Source: Rhynochetos jubatus
Taxonomy: Eukaryota; Chordata; Aves; Eurypygiformes; Rhynochetidae
Reading direction: 5' to 3'
NCBI GenBank assembly: GCA_027574665.1
Contig: CM050659.1
Span: forward strand, 25,200,482-25,264,481
DNA length: 64,000 bases
Below, piece by piece: positions 1 through 11,100 of the stretch. Made by a program: the position numbers and the translations under genes. The notes beneath the pieces are model-generated. The model saw only the letters and a list, made by a program, of their open reading frames with translations, ran no database searches and was not told the origin of the DNA. Numbering within the stretch: position 1 is the stretch's first letter; the number at the start of each line of letters is the position of its first letter.

Positions 1-3000
1 ACGCACGCTCCGAGACGGCGCGGCTGCAGCCAGCGTGCGGGGAGAACTGAAGGCAGGAGAAACTCCAGGAATTGGAAGCTCTTATTTCCCATAATAAACC
101 TAATTCAGTCTCACTGAGTTGCGGCGTACCTCCGGTAAAGCGCTTCCCGGGAGCAGCGCGGATCCCAGCTCCCGGCCCAGGAGGCACGGATGGTGCGTTT
201 CAACCGGCAGAGAACTGAAGAAACTCTGTGCTCGGGTGGCACAGGGCTCGTTTGCGGCACAGCGCGGCTGTAGAGCTATTTCCAGTACGACTCGGTGTGC
301 GGGAGGGGAGGATTAAAACACGTCTGTGCGATATTTGCTTCGCACAAAAAGCAGAAATTGGCCGGGCGGAGGCTGAGTCCCTCGGCGAGGGAAGGCAGGA
401 CGCCCCAGCACAGGCAGCCACAACTCCCCGTGGACAACTGCAGCAACGTCACCTCCTGCTCCCCCCAAACCCATCCCCAAGTTTGCTCTCGTTTACAGAT
501 CAAGACCCCCAAACCAAGGCAAGAAGCACACCACCTTCCAGTGGCAGCAGAGACCGGGCAACACCCACGTATGCAGCACAAAAAGATGATAAATCCGTGC
601 TCGCTCCCCTCCCAAGCCCTAAAGCAGCCCCTGCAGACACAGGTTTAAGTCACTTTTTCTTGCAAAAACGCTCCCTCTACGGGCGAGCAAGACCTTTCCA
701 GGCTACACCATGTGCACCAGGGGAAAGAAAAAGCCTTGTGCTTCTTCAGGTTGTTAATTCACTGCAATATTTCATCAGGCTGCTTCTTCCCTGCCAGGTC
801 AGGGCACTTCCCGGGATGTCCCCGCCGCAGGGGTACGTACCAAAAACCTCCCGGTGCACCCAAGGTTTGCGTGAGCGAGAATCCATCCTCCTCCGGCCGC
901 TCGCGTTCACCTCCTCTGCCTTTTTCAATCCGTCCTTGTTCTCTCCGTCCTCGTTTTTCCCATCGTAGTCGAGCAAAGGGAAGCAAAAACCCTCACGGGT
1001 TCAGCCCCGCGATGCCTGGAAGTGACTCAGATGACCAGGAAGCCGGAGCACCCCGCTGCCATCCCGCAGAGAAACCCAGCCCCAGGCTCTGCCGCGACGG
1101 CAGCTTCAGCCCAGACTTTCCAGGCTTTTCTCCCTGTTTTGTGTTTCGGCATCGCCGGCTGCAGGGGCAGGAGGAGCAGGACCACGCTTGCATCCATCAA
1201 TACTGGACCTGCGCGCTGGAAGGGCTGCTCCGAGCCCCCGAATGGGGGCTCGGAGCAGCCCTTCCAGCGCGCAGGTCCAGTATTTCCAAAATCAGAGCGT
1301 GGTAAAAGTTCCCCCAGGATTTTTTACCCCCCCATTGGATGTGAAGCTCAGCTGCGGCTCCACAAAGACATCACACCAGCAGGATACAGCTTAGAAAGGA
1401 GCAGGGAGTAATCCTGAGCTTCGGAGAGTCCCTGCTGCTGGGGGGACAAGGAGCAAGTTTACCCACCCCAGAGGGTATTTCATGTGAAAAAACGAAGTCT
1501 GGATCCCAAGGCTGTCTTGATTTCCAGGGATCAGCACACCTATGCTGAGCTTTGAGAGGCTGGAGCACTTCTTCCTCTCCATCCCCACAGCATCTCTTCG
1601 CAGGGGTCAGGCGCATCCCTTCCCACGACTACCAGATCCAACAAAAATACACAAATAAGGAAAAAAATAGACTAAACCAATCGTAACCAAAAAAAAAAAA
1701 AACCACCCCAAAGAAGAAAAATACATCATTTAGCTGCTGTGTCAATATTCCAGGTACATGGCTTGGAGTCAGCAAGGCTTTACTGCGACACGATCACGCC
1801 AGAGGCTCACCCTGCCATTAAAAAACCCAAATCCAAAAGGATTTGGGAGCAGAATTTACCAAGAGAGAGAAATTTCAGTGTGCTTCTCAACTAAGTGAGC
1901 TGGTTTGGATTCCATCACGTCCCAGCCCATGAAACACGTAACCAGGCGCGGGCTCGGCGTGCAGACCTCAAGTGAGTGGCAAGAGGGCTGGGCAATGATC
2001 TTAAAAGAGAACAATAAAACCCAATTAAATTTCGTCTTTAAGAGCTAAAAACCTCAAACCAGCGAGCACACAAAGCTGGAAGCAGCATCCACAGAAGAGG
2101 TCCGAGGTTTTCAGCCCTCACCTGAACACAAATCGGGGTTCAGATACTGGTGGAACCCGTGAAAGGATCATTTTGTAGCTTTATCAGAACGAGACGATGC
2201 TCTTTATCCAAGTCACCCATTCCTCCAGTTCCCGGTGCTGCCTGAAGCAGCTACAACCCGTCTCCCCTTTGCCCAGGGGGCGCTGGTAACCGGGAGGGTT
2301 TTGACACCATCGTTAAGCACCTCGGGGTGCAGGATGCGACAGGTAAGTACCTTCAGGGAAAAACGAAGCGTCCTCAGCCACGTTGCCATTAGCTTGGTCT
2401 CACCCACAGCACGTAAATCCCTCCACAGAAGGGTTTAGCGGCTCAGTGTAGATTATCAACGAGCTGTTTGCATCAAGCGTACGCTCATAAACGCGTTTCT
2501 ACGTGCACGTCCTGCTGCCCGTCTCCGCGGAGCAGACAACGGCTTCACCCGCCAGCCTCAGTCCGCGTCCCACATGCCCTTCTCCCCAGAGCACAGCTTC
2601 CTTCTGGGGGTACCGGGGGGCTAGCACAGGAGCAGGCACCGAGCCCCCAGCCCCGGCGTGGGGCTGACGTGGCCGGCGGGAACCTGCCGCTCCCCCCGGC
2701 AGCAGCTCAGCCCCGGCGGCCGCTCGAGCGGCGGCAAACCAACCCATATGCGTTAGGCAAGGGCTGCACGGCCGCGCTGGGCTGGAACAATGCACGGGTT
2801 CAGAGAAACCAGGAAAGGGCCCAACGCAAGGCGAGCACAAAGACTTCAATTGTTTTAGGGCTTCTTGTGGTGACACGTACTCACAGGGGCCCCAGGGAGA
2901 CGACATTCCAAGCCTGGGTCCGATGCCCTTCCAACCAGGTAAGGGCAAAGCAGCGTGCGAACGCCACGACGTCCGAGGTTTCCCCGGCGCTTCCGCACAT

Positions 3001-4205
3001 CAGGCTGATGCAGCGTGTTAGCGGATTCGCTGCCATCCCGGGCTGCTCAGGTACCAGCTGATGTCCTTAAATCCGCACGAGTAGTGCCTCTTCTTGAACT
3101 CAACATTCCCCACCCAGCCCGGACCAGGGCAAAACTCAACAGCACCCGATTTCATCCTCAGCTCGCCTTCCGGTATTTTCCAGACTAAATTCAGTCGTTT
3201 GCAGCAGTTTCCAAACTGAAACACAACCAGCAGCTCCTCCGCCACCAGCACCCTCTTTGGAAACCCAGGGTGGGGAAACCAGTTGACCGCCCGGCCCTGC
3301 GTCGGAGTCACAGCTTGTTTCCAACCGTACCTGCGCAGGAGGTAAGCGATGAGTCCCAAGTGTCTGCAGGCCACCCTCGGGCCAGCAAACCTTCCCCAGC
3401 GCAGCCTGATGCCACTCCATCCGGCCGGCCTTCCCAGCGCAAACGGGAGGAGCGGCACAAGCGCAGGACCCGGAGCGGAGCAGCCACAATAAACGCAGGT
3501 GGTTTTCCCCACGGAGACTGCCTCAGCGTCAGAACAGCCCCACCGCGGCTTTCATCCTGGAAATACCAACATCTCGGATGAAGACTCCAAAGCCACCTCC
3601 TGCCAGAATCTCTTGAGCTGGATCCCAACCTCACAGCCAACTCCTCTCCTGGGATGGCTCCAGGAAGCAGAACCGCCACGGCCCCATTTTCGCTGAGGAG
3701 GCAACTCCTTGGATGATGGTGCCCAAGACGAGACGGCCACGGACCGCACCGGAGGAGCTACAGCCAAACGCCACGCTTAGGAGAAGCCCCCAACGGGCTC
3801 CCAGACACGGCAGCGACGGCATCCCGGCCGCGGGAGGCTACGGTGCCTCCCTCCATCCTCTCCCCATCCCGTGCCCGCAGGGACCAACCCCACGACCGAC
3901 AGCTTCAGTCCGGGCGACACACGGCAGCTCTCCGCAGCGCGTCCGGCTCAAACCACGGCACACACATCCCCAAAATCCAGGGGAAAAACTTCCTGGATGC
4001 AAGATGAGATGACCTTAATCCGCAAAAGTCTTGAAGGCAGCATGAAAACCCAGAGCGTTGGCCACGTGGTTTTTACCAAAGCGTTCTTCTCCGCTCCAGG
4101 GCAGGAGGACGCCGAGTACGTGCGCTACCCTCAGGCGCCCAGCCGCGCTTCGGGGCTCGGTGACGCTTCTTAAATGAGATCCCCGCTGTTGCAACGGGCA
4201 GACCA
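1..4205. other. No recognised gene
   Basis: There are open frames but none with a known domain, splice context or family motif. It contains the inverted repeat at 1199-1284 and an A-run at about 1689-1702. It may be intronic to a gene starting near 8 kb, but nothing shows this. Confidence 0.5.
1199..1284. repeat. Perfect 41-bp inverted repeat with 4-base spacer
   Basis: Arm 1199-1239 is the exact reverse complement of arm 1244-1284; the spacer is gaat. There are no mismatches. It is about 65% GC. A natural hairpin or a fold-back artefact of library preparation or assembly would both look like this. Confidence 0.95.
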
Positions 4206-4207
4206 CG

Positions 4208-4325
4208 GAATCACAGCAGGGTTTGGGTGGGGAGGGACTTTACAGCCCCCCCAGTGCCACCCCCTGCCATGGGCAGGGACACCTTCCACTAGAGCAGGGT
4301 GCTCCGAGCCTCATCCAGCCAGGAG
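4208..4325 (-). mobile_element. CR1 LINE 3'-end fragment
   Basis: It reads, inverted, the CR1 3' end (gaatcacag..ggtttgggtgggga..ccaccccctgccatgggcagggacaccttccac). Truncated, about 115 bp. Confidence 0.85.
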
Positions 4326-5044
4326 GTGGTGAAAAGCAGACACAGAAAAGGCAGGCGAGCCTTGAGAGCCCCCGGAGCTGCAGCAAGGCCTCGATCCGAG
4401 GATGCCTCCACCACTGCACACACATGTCCCTGAAAATGCCATTCCCAGGTGAAAAAAGGAAAATTTGTGTCCATCACCCGCCACTTCAGCAAATCCAGAC
4501 GGCAGCAGCGCGAGGCTGGGTGCTCCGAGACATGTTTCCAGCCACCTCAGCAGCAGGAGACCCTCCCCAAGCCCCTGCCCCAGGCCAGCGGTGGCCCCCT
4601 GCACCGTGGGGCTTCCCCGACTTGTGAAGCCGCTCTGCTGAATGGGAAGGTGACAGGAACGGCCGCGCCCCAAGAGCCGGCTCCCACTAAACCAGTTGTT
4701 CGTGAAGAGCAGCTCTTGACCTGGGAAGCGACTCCACGCGCTAATTGCACGCTGCGACGCGACAATGCGCAACCGGCTTTCTGCCTTGCCAACACGTCCA
4801 GGGCCGAAAGAGTAACGTATCATTAACAGCTATTTCCTGAAACACAGGTGTCACAGGAACGTTTCTCACCCAGCCGCCACAGTCACGGCTTTTCTTTTTT
4901 AAGAAAAGACAAACCGGATCAAACATGAATCAGACAAACCAATGGTGGAGACGGCGGGAGTATTCAGGTGAGACGAGAAGCTTCCCTCGCAGCGCCACCC
5001 GGTCCTGAAACACAGCAGGGTTGCCAAGAGCACACAGCAGCAGA

Positions 5045-5690
5045 ACCATGGAATGGTTTGGGTTGGAGGGACCTTACAGCCCCCCCCAGTGCCACCCCCT
5101 GCCAGGGGCAGGGACACCTTCCACAGCCCAGGGTGCTCCCAGCCTCATCCAGCCTGGCCTTGGACACTCCCAGGGATGGGGCATCCACAGCTTCTCTGGG
5201 AACCTGTCCCAGTGCCCCCCACCCTCTCCGGGAAGAATTCCTTCCTGATGGCCCATCTCCATCTCCCTCTTCCCGTTTAAACCCGTTACCCCTTGTCCTG
5301 TCACTCCCGGCCCTTGCGAAAAGCCCCCCCAGCTTTCTTGTAGCCCCCCAGGCACTGGAAGGGGCTCTGAGGTCTCCCCAGAGCCTTCCCTTCTCCAGGC
5401 TGAACCCCCCAACTCCCCCAGCCTGGCCCCATGGCAGAGGGGCTCCAGCCCCCAGAGCATCCCCGTGGCCTCCTCTGGCCTCGCTCCAACAGCTCCGTGT
5501 CCTCCTGCTGTTGGGGGCCCAGAGCTGGAGGCAGAACTGCAGGGGGGGTCTGCCCAGAGCAGAGGGGCAGAATCCCCTCCCTCGCCCCCCTGGCCACGCT
5601 GCTCTGGATCCAGCCCGGGATCCGGTTGGGTCTCCAGGCTCCAGCATACATGGCCAGCTCCTGGCCAGCCCCTCGCCCCCCGCACCCCCA
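5045..5690 (-). mobile_element. CR1 LINE 3'-end fragment, about 650 bp
   Basis: Inverted CR1 starting with the 3' terminus (gaatggtttgggttggaggg) and running through the common block with cccatccctgggagtgtcc (in sense) and the segment around ggagctggaggcagaactgc. It explains all open frames here. Confidence 0.9.
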
Positions 5691-6948
5691 AGCCCAGAAA
5701 GCAGCACACAGCTGTACGGCAAGGGACACGAGAGCAGAGAAACGTCCCTCTCGTGGCACAACGTCCCAAGAGCCTCCTACAAAGCAGGGCAGGAGAGAAA
5801 TGAGCTCTGGTGTTTTAGAGCCCACGGTGGGTGATTTTCGAACCTCTGCAGCTTTCTGGTGGCTGAAGATCACGAGCTACGCGTGCACAGAGAGACCAAA
5901 GGAAATCTGCTGTTGTCCCCAAGCGCGCGTGGCGGACGGGGGGTCGGAGGTGCAGGTACAACACAGCTCCGTTAAAAACAAGACACTTCCGGTTGGGTGC
6001 TGCTCCCAGACCGTGCCAGCTTCTGGAGTTACTGGAGGGCAACTGCTAGTGACAAAGCCACAGCATCTTGGGCAAACCAAAACCAACGCCAACCCTCAAA
6101 AGACACTTTGGTGCAGCCGTGTTTAAGGTCCTACACCGCAAACCTCCACCCATCACCGTGAGGAGGGCGGGAGGCTCAGCTCAGCGAGGCTCCAAGGGCC
6201 GGCAGGAAGGCGACCTGGCCACCGCGTCACAAAGAAGTTTTGAAAATGCACTGGTTTATACGCCTCTCATTCAAGCAGTATTTAAAAAACCCCAAAACAA
6301 TCCAGTTTTCAAGCTGTTCTGGGACAAAGGGAGTCAGAGGTGCAGCAGTATCTGCCAGCCACACGTCCCCGCTGCCTCCCAAGACCTGGTCCTCGCGTTC
6401 CTGCCCCGCAGCCACCCTGCCCCACGGCCACCCGCAGCCCAGAGCGGAGCCACCGACACCTGGAAAACCACGACACATGCATTTCCCAAACACCTGCTCT
6501 GCCCAAATGCCGAGATCAAACCCATTCCTTCCGCTCCGGCCGCAAAGAGCACTACGGTACGACCTGCAGGACTAACGGGGGCCACAGACGGACAAACGAA
6601 AGCTCCCAACGCCGAGAAGCCGGTAACACACGTCGTATGAACAGATTCCCCAACTCTGGCTGATGTGTTCTCGCCCCTTCTATTCCTGGACGCTCCTTCG
6701 GATGGGAATTCTCCTCGAGCAGCCAGATGCGGCCACCAGCTCTGCCCAGCGCGCCCTGGTGCCCTGCAGCGAGCTGCCCGCGGTGTCGCCGCACGCTGCC
6801 CTGCTCTCCGCACCGGCGTTCACGGTCACGAGAGGCTCATTTACCCATCCAAGAAGCGGCGTCGGAACCTTCACCCAAGGCTCAGCGGCTCCGTTCTTCG
6901 CGCCGGTGCTTCTTGGAGCTGCTGGAAGAGGAAGAGTCGCTCAGGCAA
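5691..6948. other. No recognised gene
   Basis: Unique sequence between a CR1 and the 52-bp minisatellite. I see no exon with family similarity. Confidence 0.5.
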
Positions 6949-6990
6949 GGACACGCAGCCACGACACGCAGCCCAGCCCAGCCTCTGCTC

Positions 6991-7562
6991 GGACACGACA
7001 CGCAGCCCGGACACGACACGCAGCCCAGCCCAGCCTCTGCTCGGACACGACACGCAGCCCGGACACGACACGCAGCCCAGCCCAGCCCCTGCTCGGACAC
7101 GACACGCAGCCCGGACACGACACGCAGCCCAGCCCAGCCCCTGCTCGGACACGACACGCAGCCCGGACACGACACGCAGCCCAGCCCAGCCCCTGCTCGG
7201 ACACGACACGCAGCCCGGACACGACACGCAGCCCAGCCCAGCCCCTGCTCGGACACGACACGCAGCCCGGACACGACACGCAGCCCAGCCCAGCCCCTGC
7301 TCGGACACGACACGCAGCCCGGACACGACACGCAGCCCAGCCCAGCCTCTGCTCGGACACGACACGCAGCCCGGACACGACACGCAGCCCAGCCCAGCCC
7401 CTGCTCGGACACGACACGCAGCCCGGACACGACACGCAGCCCAGCCCAGCCCCTGCTCGGACACGACACGCAGCCCGGACACGACACGCAGCCCAGCCCA
7501 GCCCCTGCTCGGACACGACACGCAGCCCGGACACGACACGCAGCCCAGCCCAGCCCCTGCTC
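6991..7562. repeat. Minisatellite: 11 copies of a 52-bp unit
   Basis: The unit is two 18-bp half-units (ggacacgacacgcagccc) followed by a 16-bp piece (agcccagcccctgctc). Copies are nearly identical; the main variant is C/T in the last piece. Partial copies flank it at 6949-6990 and 7563-7590. It sits about 400 bp from a CpG-rich promoter-like segment. Confidence 0.97.
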
Positions 7563-7938
7563 GGACACGACACGCGGCCCAGCCCCTGCTCCGCTGGGGG
7601 CCAAGCCTCGGGCCCACCGCCAGGGCCCGGGGGGCCGCAGGCACTTCAGACACCGGACCCACGAGGAACATCCCTGCCCGGCACCGGGATCGGGACCTCG
7701 CCCGCTCCCTGCTTCTCCTCGACCTCCCCCGCCAGCTCCGGCCGCGGCTCCCGCCTCCCACCCCCAGCGCCGACTCCTGCATCCCGCCTCACCGCCAGGC
7801 CAACGGCACCGCCGCAAAGCGCAGGGGCGAAGAGGCGGGAGGCGGCCGCGCACCGCCCGGCCCCACACGAACCCCACTCCCGCCCAAGCACCTCGCGCCG
7901 GGGCTCCCCGGCCCCGTTCCCGGCCCCCCGGGCCGTAC

Positions 7939-8156
7939 CTGCGCTGCCCGGGCCCGCCGCGGCCCCCGCACCTGCGCGCAACCGGCGGCTCCACCCACCG
8001 CTGGGCGGGGCCGCCCACGTGACGCCCCGCTGTCCCGCCCCCGGAAACCACCCAGCCGCCCTCGCGGCGCCCACCCTTTTCCTCTCGCTGGGCTGGGCTT
8101 GTGCGCAGGCGCGTGGCGCTGCAGTTGAAGTACGGGCACGCTCTTCCCGGCGCCAT
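7939..8156 (-). other. Possible first exon of an unidentified minus-strand gene
   Basis: On the minus strand an ATG overlapping the YY1 site (8156) opens a frame to a good donor, GCAG|GTACGG, at 7939/7938. No matching coding exon was recognised to the left, so the exon may be non-coding or a chance match, with its gene extending beyond position 1. Confidence 0.25.
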
Positions 8157-8165
8157 CTTGAGTGT
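7940..8165. promoter_or_regulatory. CpG-rich promoter-like segment
   Basis: It holds an SP1 box (gggcgggg, about 8003-8010), an E-box CACGTG at 8016-8021, an NRF1-like site (tgcgcaggcgcg, about 8102-8113) and a YY1 site CCATCTTG at 8153-8160. This combination is typical of TATA-less housekeeping promoters. The transcript direction is not settled. Confidence 0.5.
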
Positions 8166-8199
8166 GGGCGCCGGCCTCTTAAAGCGGTATGCTCCTCCT

Positions 8200-11100
8200 T
8201 CTGCTGGGTGGGGGGGGCGTCAAGCTCGAGGAGAGCGGGTGCGGAGGGACAAGTCTGGAAGAGAAAAGGCAGCTCCGAGTGCCCTCCCAGTGCGGGGGGC
8301 ACCGTCCTAAACCCAGCACCCCGCCGCTTCTCCCCACTCAAGCCCCACCTTAGGGCTCCGGGGGGGCTAAACCCAACTTCCGCCCCCCCCCGGGCGCGGC
8401 TGCACCCGCTGGGCTCTGCCCAGACCCTCCCCGTAATCCCCCTCCACCATCTGGGGGCGCACACTGAGCCGCTGTGTGAGCGGGGGGGGGGGGGAGAGCC
8501 GCGGTGCCTCAGTTTCCCTTCTCCCCGCCTGTCCCCACGGGCCAAGCACCGGCGAAGGGCTCATCGGCAGCAGTTTTTCGGGGGGTTCCCACCCCCTCCC
8601 CGGCTCCTGAGCATCCTCAGCAGCACTAAGCTCCCTGGAGCAGCAGCAGCTCGCGCTCCCAGTAGGACCCAGCTCCCCCCGCGCCCCCCAGAGCCCGCAT
8701 CCAGCCCAGCACCGGCGGCACCGGCCCGGGCGGGCGGGCAGCGCTGCGGCTGCCGGCAGCACCAGGGGGCAGCCGCGGGGCGGGCAGGAGCGTCCCGGGC
8801 ACCCCCTTGGCGGGCAGCTCCCCCTCCGCCGCCTGCCATGGAGCCTGGCCCGAAACCCGGCTGGCTCCTCCTCCGGGCCGGCAAGCGTGGCCGGTGCCGG
8901 GAGGGACCCCCGGGAGCCGCGCGAGAGCCCGTCTCGCTCCCGGGAGGAGGGGGAGTCCGGCCGCAGCCCGCGTGGCGGGCCCGGGGCGGGGTCCGAGCCT
9001 CCCGCGCCCCCTCGGCCCGGGAGCGGCGGGTCACCGGGCCGGGGGGCGCTGCCGGCTCCCAGCTCCTGCCCGCGGGATGCTGCGCGGATGCTTCCCCCAG
9101 GGCCGTCCCCGCAGGGACGGGGGCCCTGCGCCCCGGTACCCGCGGAGCTCCCGCACCCCTCCCGCGGCGGTGGCAGAGGGCGGATGTCGCCGGGGGGTGG
9201 CAACGCGCCCGTGTTCGGGATGCGGGAGAAGGGCCCCCTTATCTTGCCATAACCGCGCCCCGAGAAGAGGGCGCCGGGACCCCCTCGGAGAGGGAGACCC
9301 TGCCACAAGCCCTGCTGAGGTCACCCAGCAAGCTCCCCAGCGGTCACGTGGCGGGGGGCTGATGGAGGGGGGCAGGCGGGTACCAGCTCCCTCCCCAGGG
9401 GTGCAAGCACGCGCCCCTGCCCAGCAGCCCCGCGGACGCGGCGGCGAGGGGGTCCCTCCTGCCCAGCTTGCCGCTTTGCTCCCTTCTCCGGGTCACCGTC
9501 CCCAGGCCCTGTGCCCCGCAGAGGTCCTTGCCCCCAGCCCTCCCCGAGCAGCCCCACATCCAGCTCCCGCGGAACCCACAGCCCCGTTCTCCCACTAAAT
9601 GAGCTTCCCTTTTTTTTTTCCTCCTGGAAAATCAGAGTTCATGTCCCCCTTTGGTAGCGCAGGATGCCTGGGAGAACCAGAAACAAAGAGGACGGGGAGG
9701 TGCAACCTGGAAAACTGGGCAGAAAACAGACTTTCTGCGAAGCAACGGTCTTTGGGAGTGAGGAGCAGGGCTGTGGGGCCGGGAGAGAGAGGGCAGGAGA
9801 GGGCCCTGCTCCGCTCCATCGCCGCCCTGCGCATCCCGACAGCGACGAGCGCTGCTGCGGTGGCCGGGCCGCTCAGTGGGGAAGCTTCGGGAAGAGAAAC
9901 CCAGACCGGGGGTACTTCCAGACATCCCACAGGTGGAGCTGCCGGGACCGGGAAGGCAGACCCCATCCCCCTTTTCCATGGCCACTGTTTTCTACGCTGC
10001 TTCCCCAGGAGCGTCACCAGAAGCAGCAGAAATGCCCCCGGAGTCAGAGCCCTCAGATGGGGGCAGGACCAGCCCCACGGCCTCCTGCCTCCTCCCCGGC
10101 TGGCTTCAGGGAAACAGGAAGCCCTGAAATAGCAGAAGCTGGAAACACATGGGAGGGGAGCGGGGAGCATCCAGCACCCCAGCACCTCGCCTGCACAGCC
10201 CTTGGTCTGGCCCTTCTGGCATCATCTTGCGAGGAGCCCGCTGCCCTTTGCCTCTCCTGCCACGGCGCTTTCCTCGTCTCTCCCCCCGGCCCCACCCCAG
10301 CAGACCCGTCCAAAGCACCGGGTGCTGGGGGACCGGTCCCTGTCCAACCCCCCATTGCAACCGCTCAGGGATGGAGCTGCTGACCCGGGGGGGTCCGAGC
10401 TGAGCGCGCAGTGGGTGAGCAGGAAGGATGGGATGCTCTGGACCACGCGAGGATGCTGCTGCCTCATCCACCCCAGACCTGCACACAGCGGCTACCAGCG
10501 ATATCGACCCGGCATCGGCCTTCCAAGCACCAGCAGCCCAGCACGAAGCTGGGGCCAACAGGCAGCAAGGAACACACCCCATAAAAACCCAAACATTAAA
10601 AAAAAAGGGGAAATAGTTGAATTTTAAAATCTAAACGAGCCTTGTGGCGGGAGGGCAGGAAAACCCACGGACTCGTGCGGTGGGGCGTCACGCTAACCGA
10701 GACAAGAAGAATCACAAGGCCAAAGGAAAGGATATTCCAAGTCAAAGAGCGTTGCGTGAACGGACGGTTGGCCTCCGGGTGCAGAAAACCGGGAGCGATT
10801 ACGTCGAGGAGGGTTATTTGCAGGCTTAGCCCCCTGCTTGAACGCAGGCGTGGTGCCCAAGGAACGGTTACACGGGGCTGCACCTCCTGGTATTAGTTTA
10901 ATTGGTTTAATTATGAGGTTAACGCCAGCTAAGCCACAGGGAGCCCGGCCCGGAGCAGCTGTGTTCCTCTGTTCTCCGGGCTCGCCCCGACCTGGGCCCA
11001 GCAATGCCACCCAAAGGGTTTTGGCTGGGATGGGAATGGGGCTCCAGCCCCACGGCCAGGGCTGCCGGACGCTGCCACGGCTGGGGATGCAGGAGGGCAG

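Noticed and set aside
2213-2407. Possible exon with donor near 2341-2350
   Set aside because: A CAG|GTAAGT-like site is present, but the frames on either strand show no recognised protein and no partner exon was found.
4968-5834. Proline/serine-rich frames on both strands
   Set aside because: They fall inside the CR1 fragment at 5045-5690; the same frames recur at other CR1 copies.
7000-7560. CRISPR-like array
   Set aside because: Units are contiguous tandem copies without unique spacers, in a vertebrate genome.
6663-9362. 899-codon plus-strand open frame
   Set aside because: It is open only because of the stop-free 52-bp minisatellite and extreme GC content. There is no domain, and similar frames exist in the other readings.
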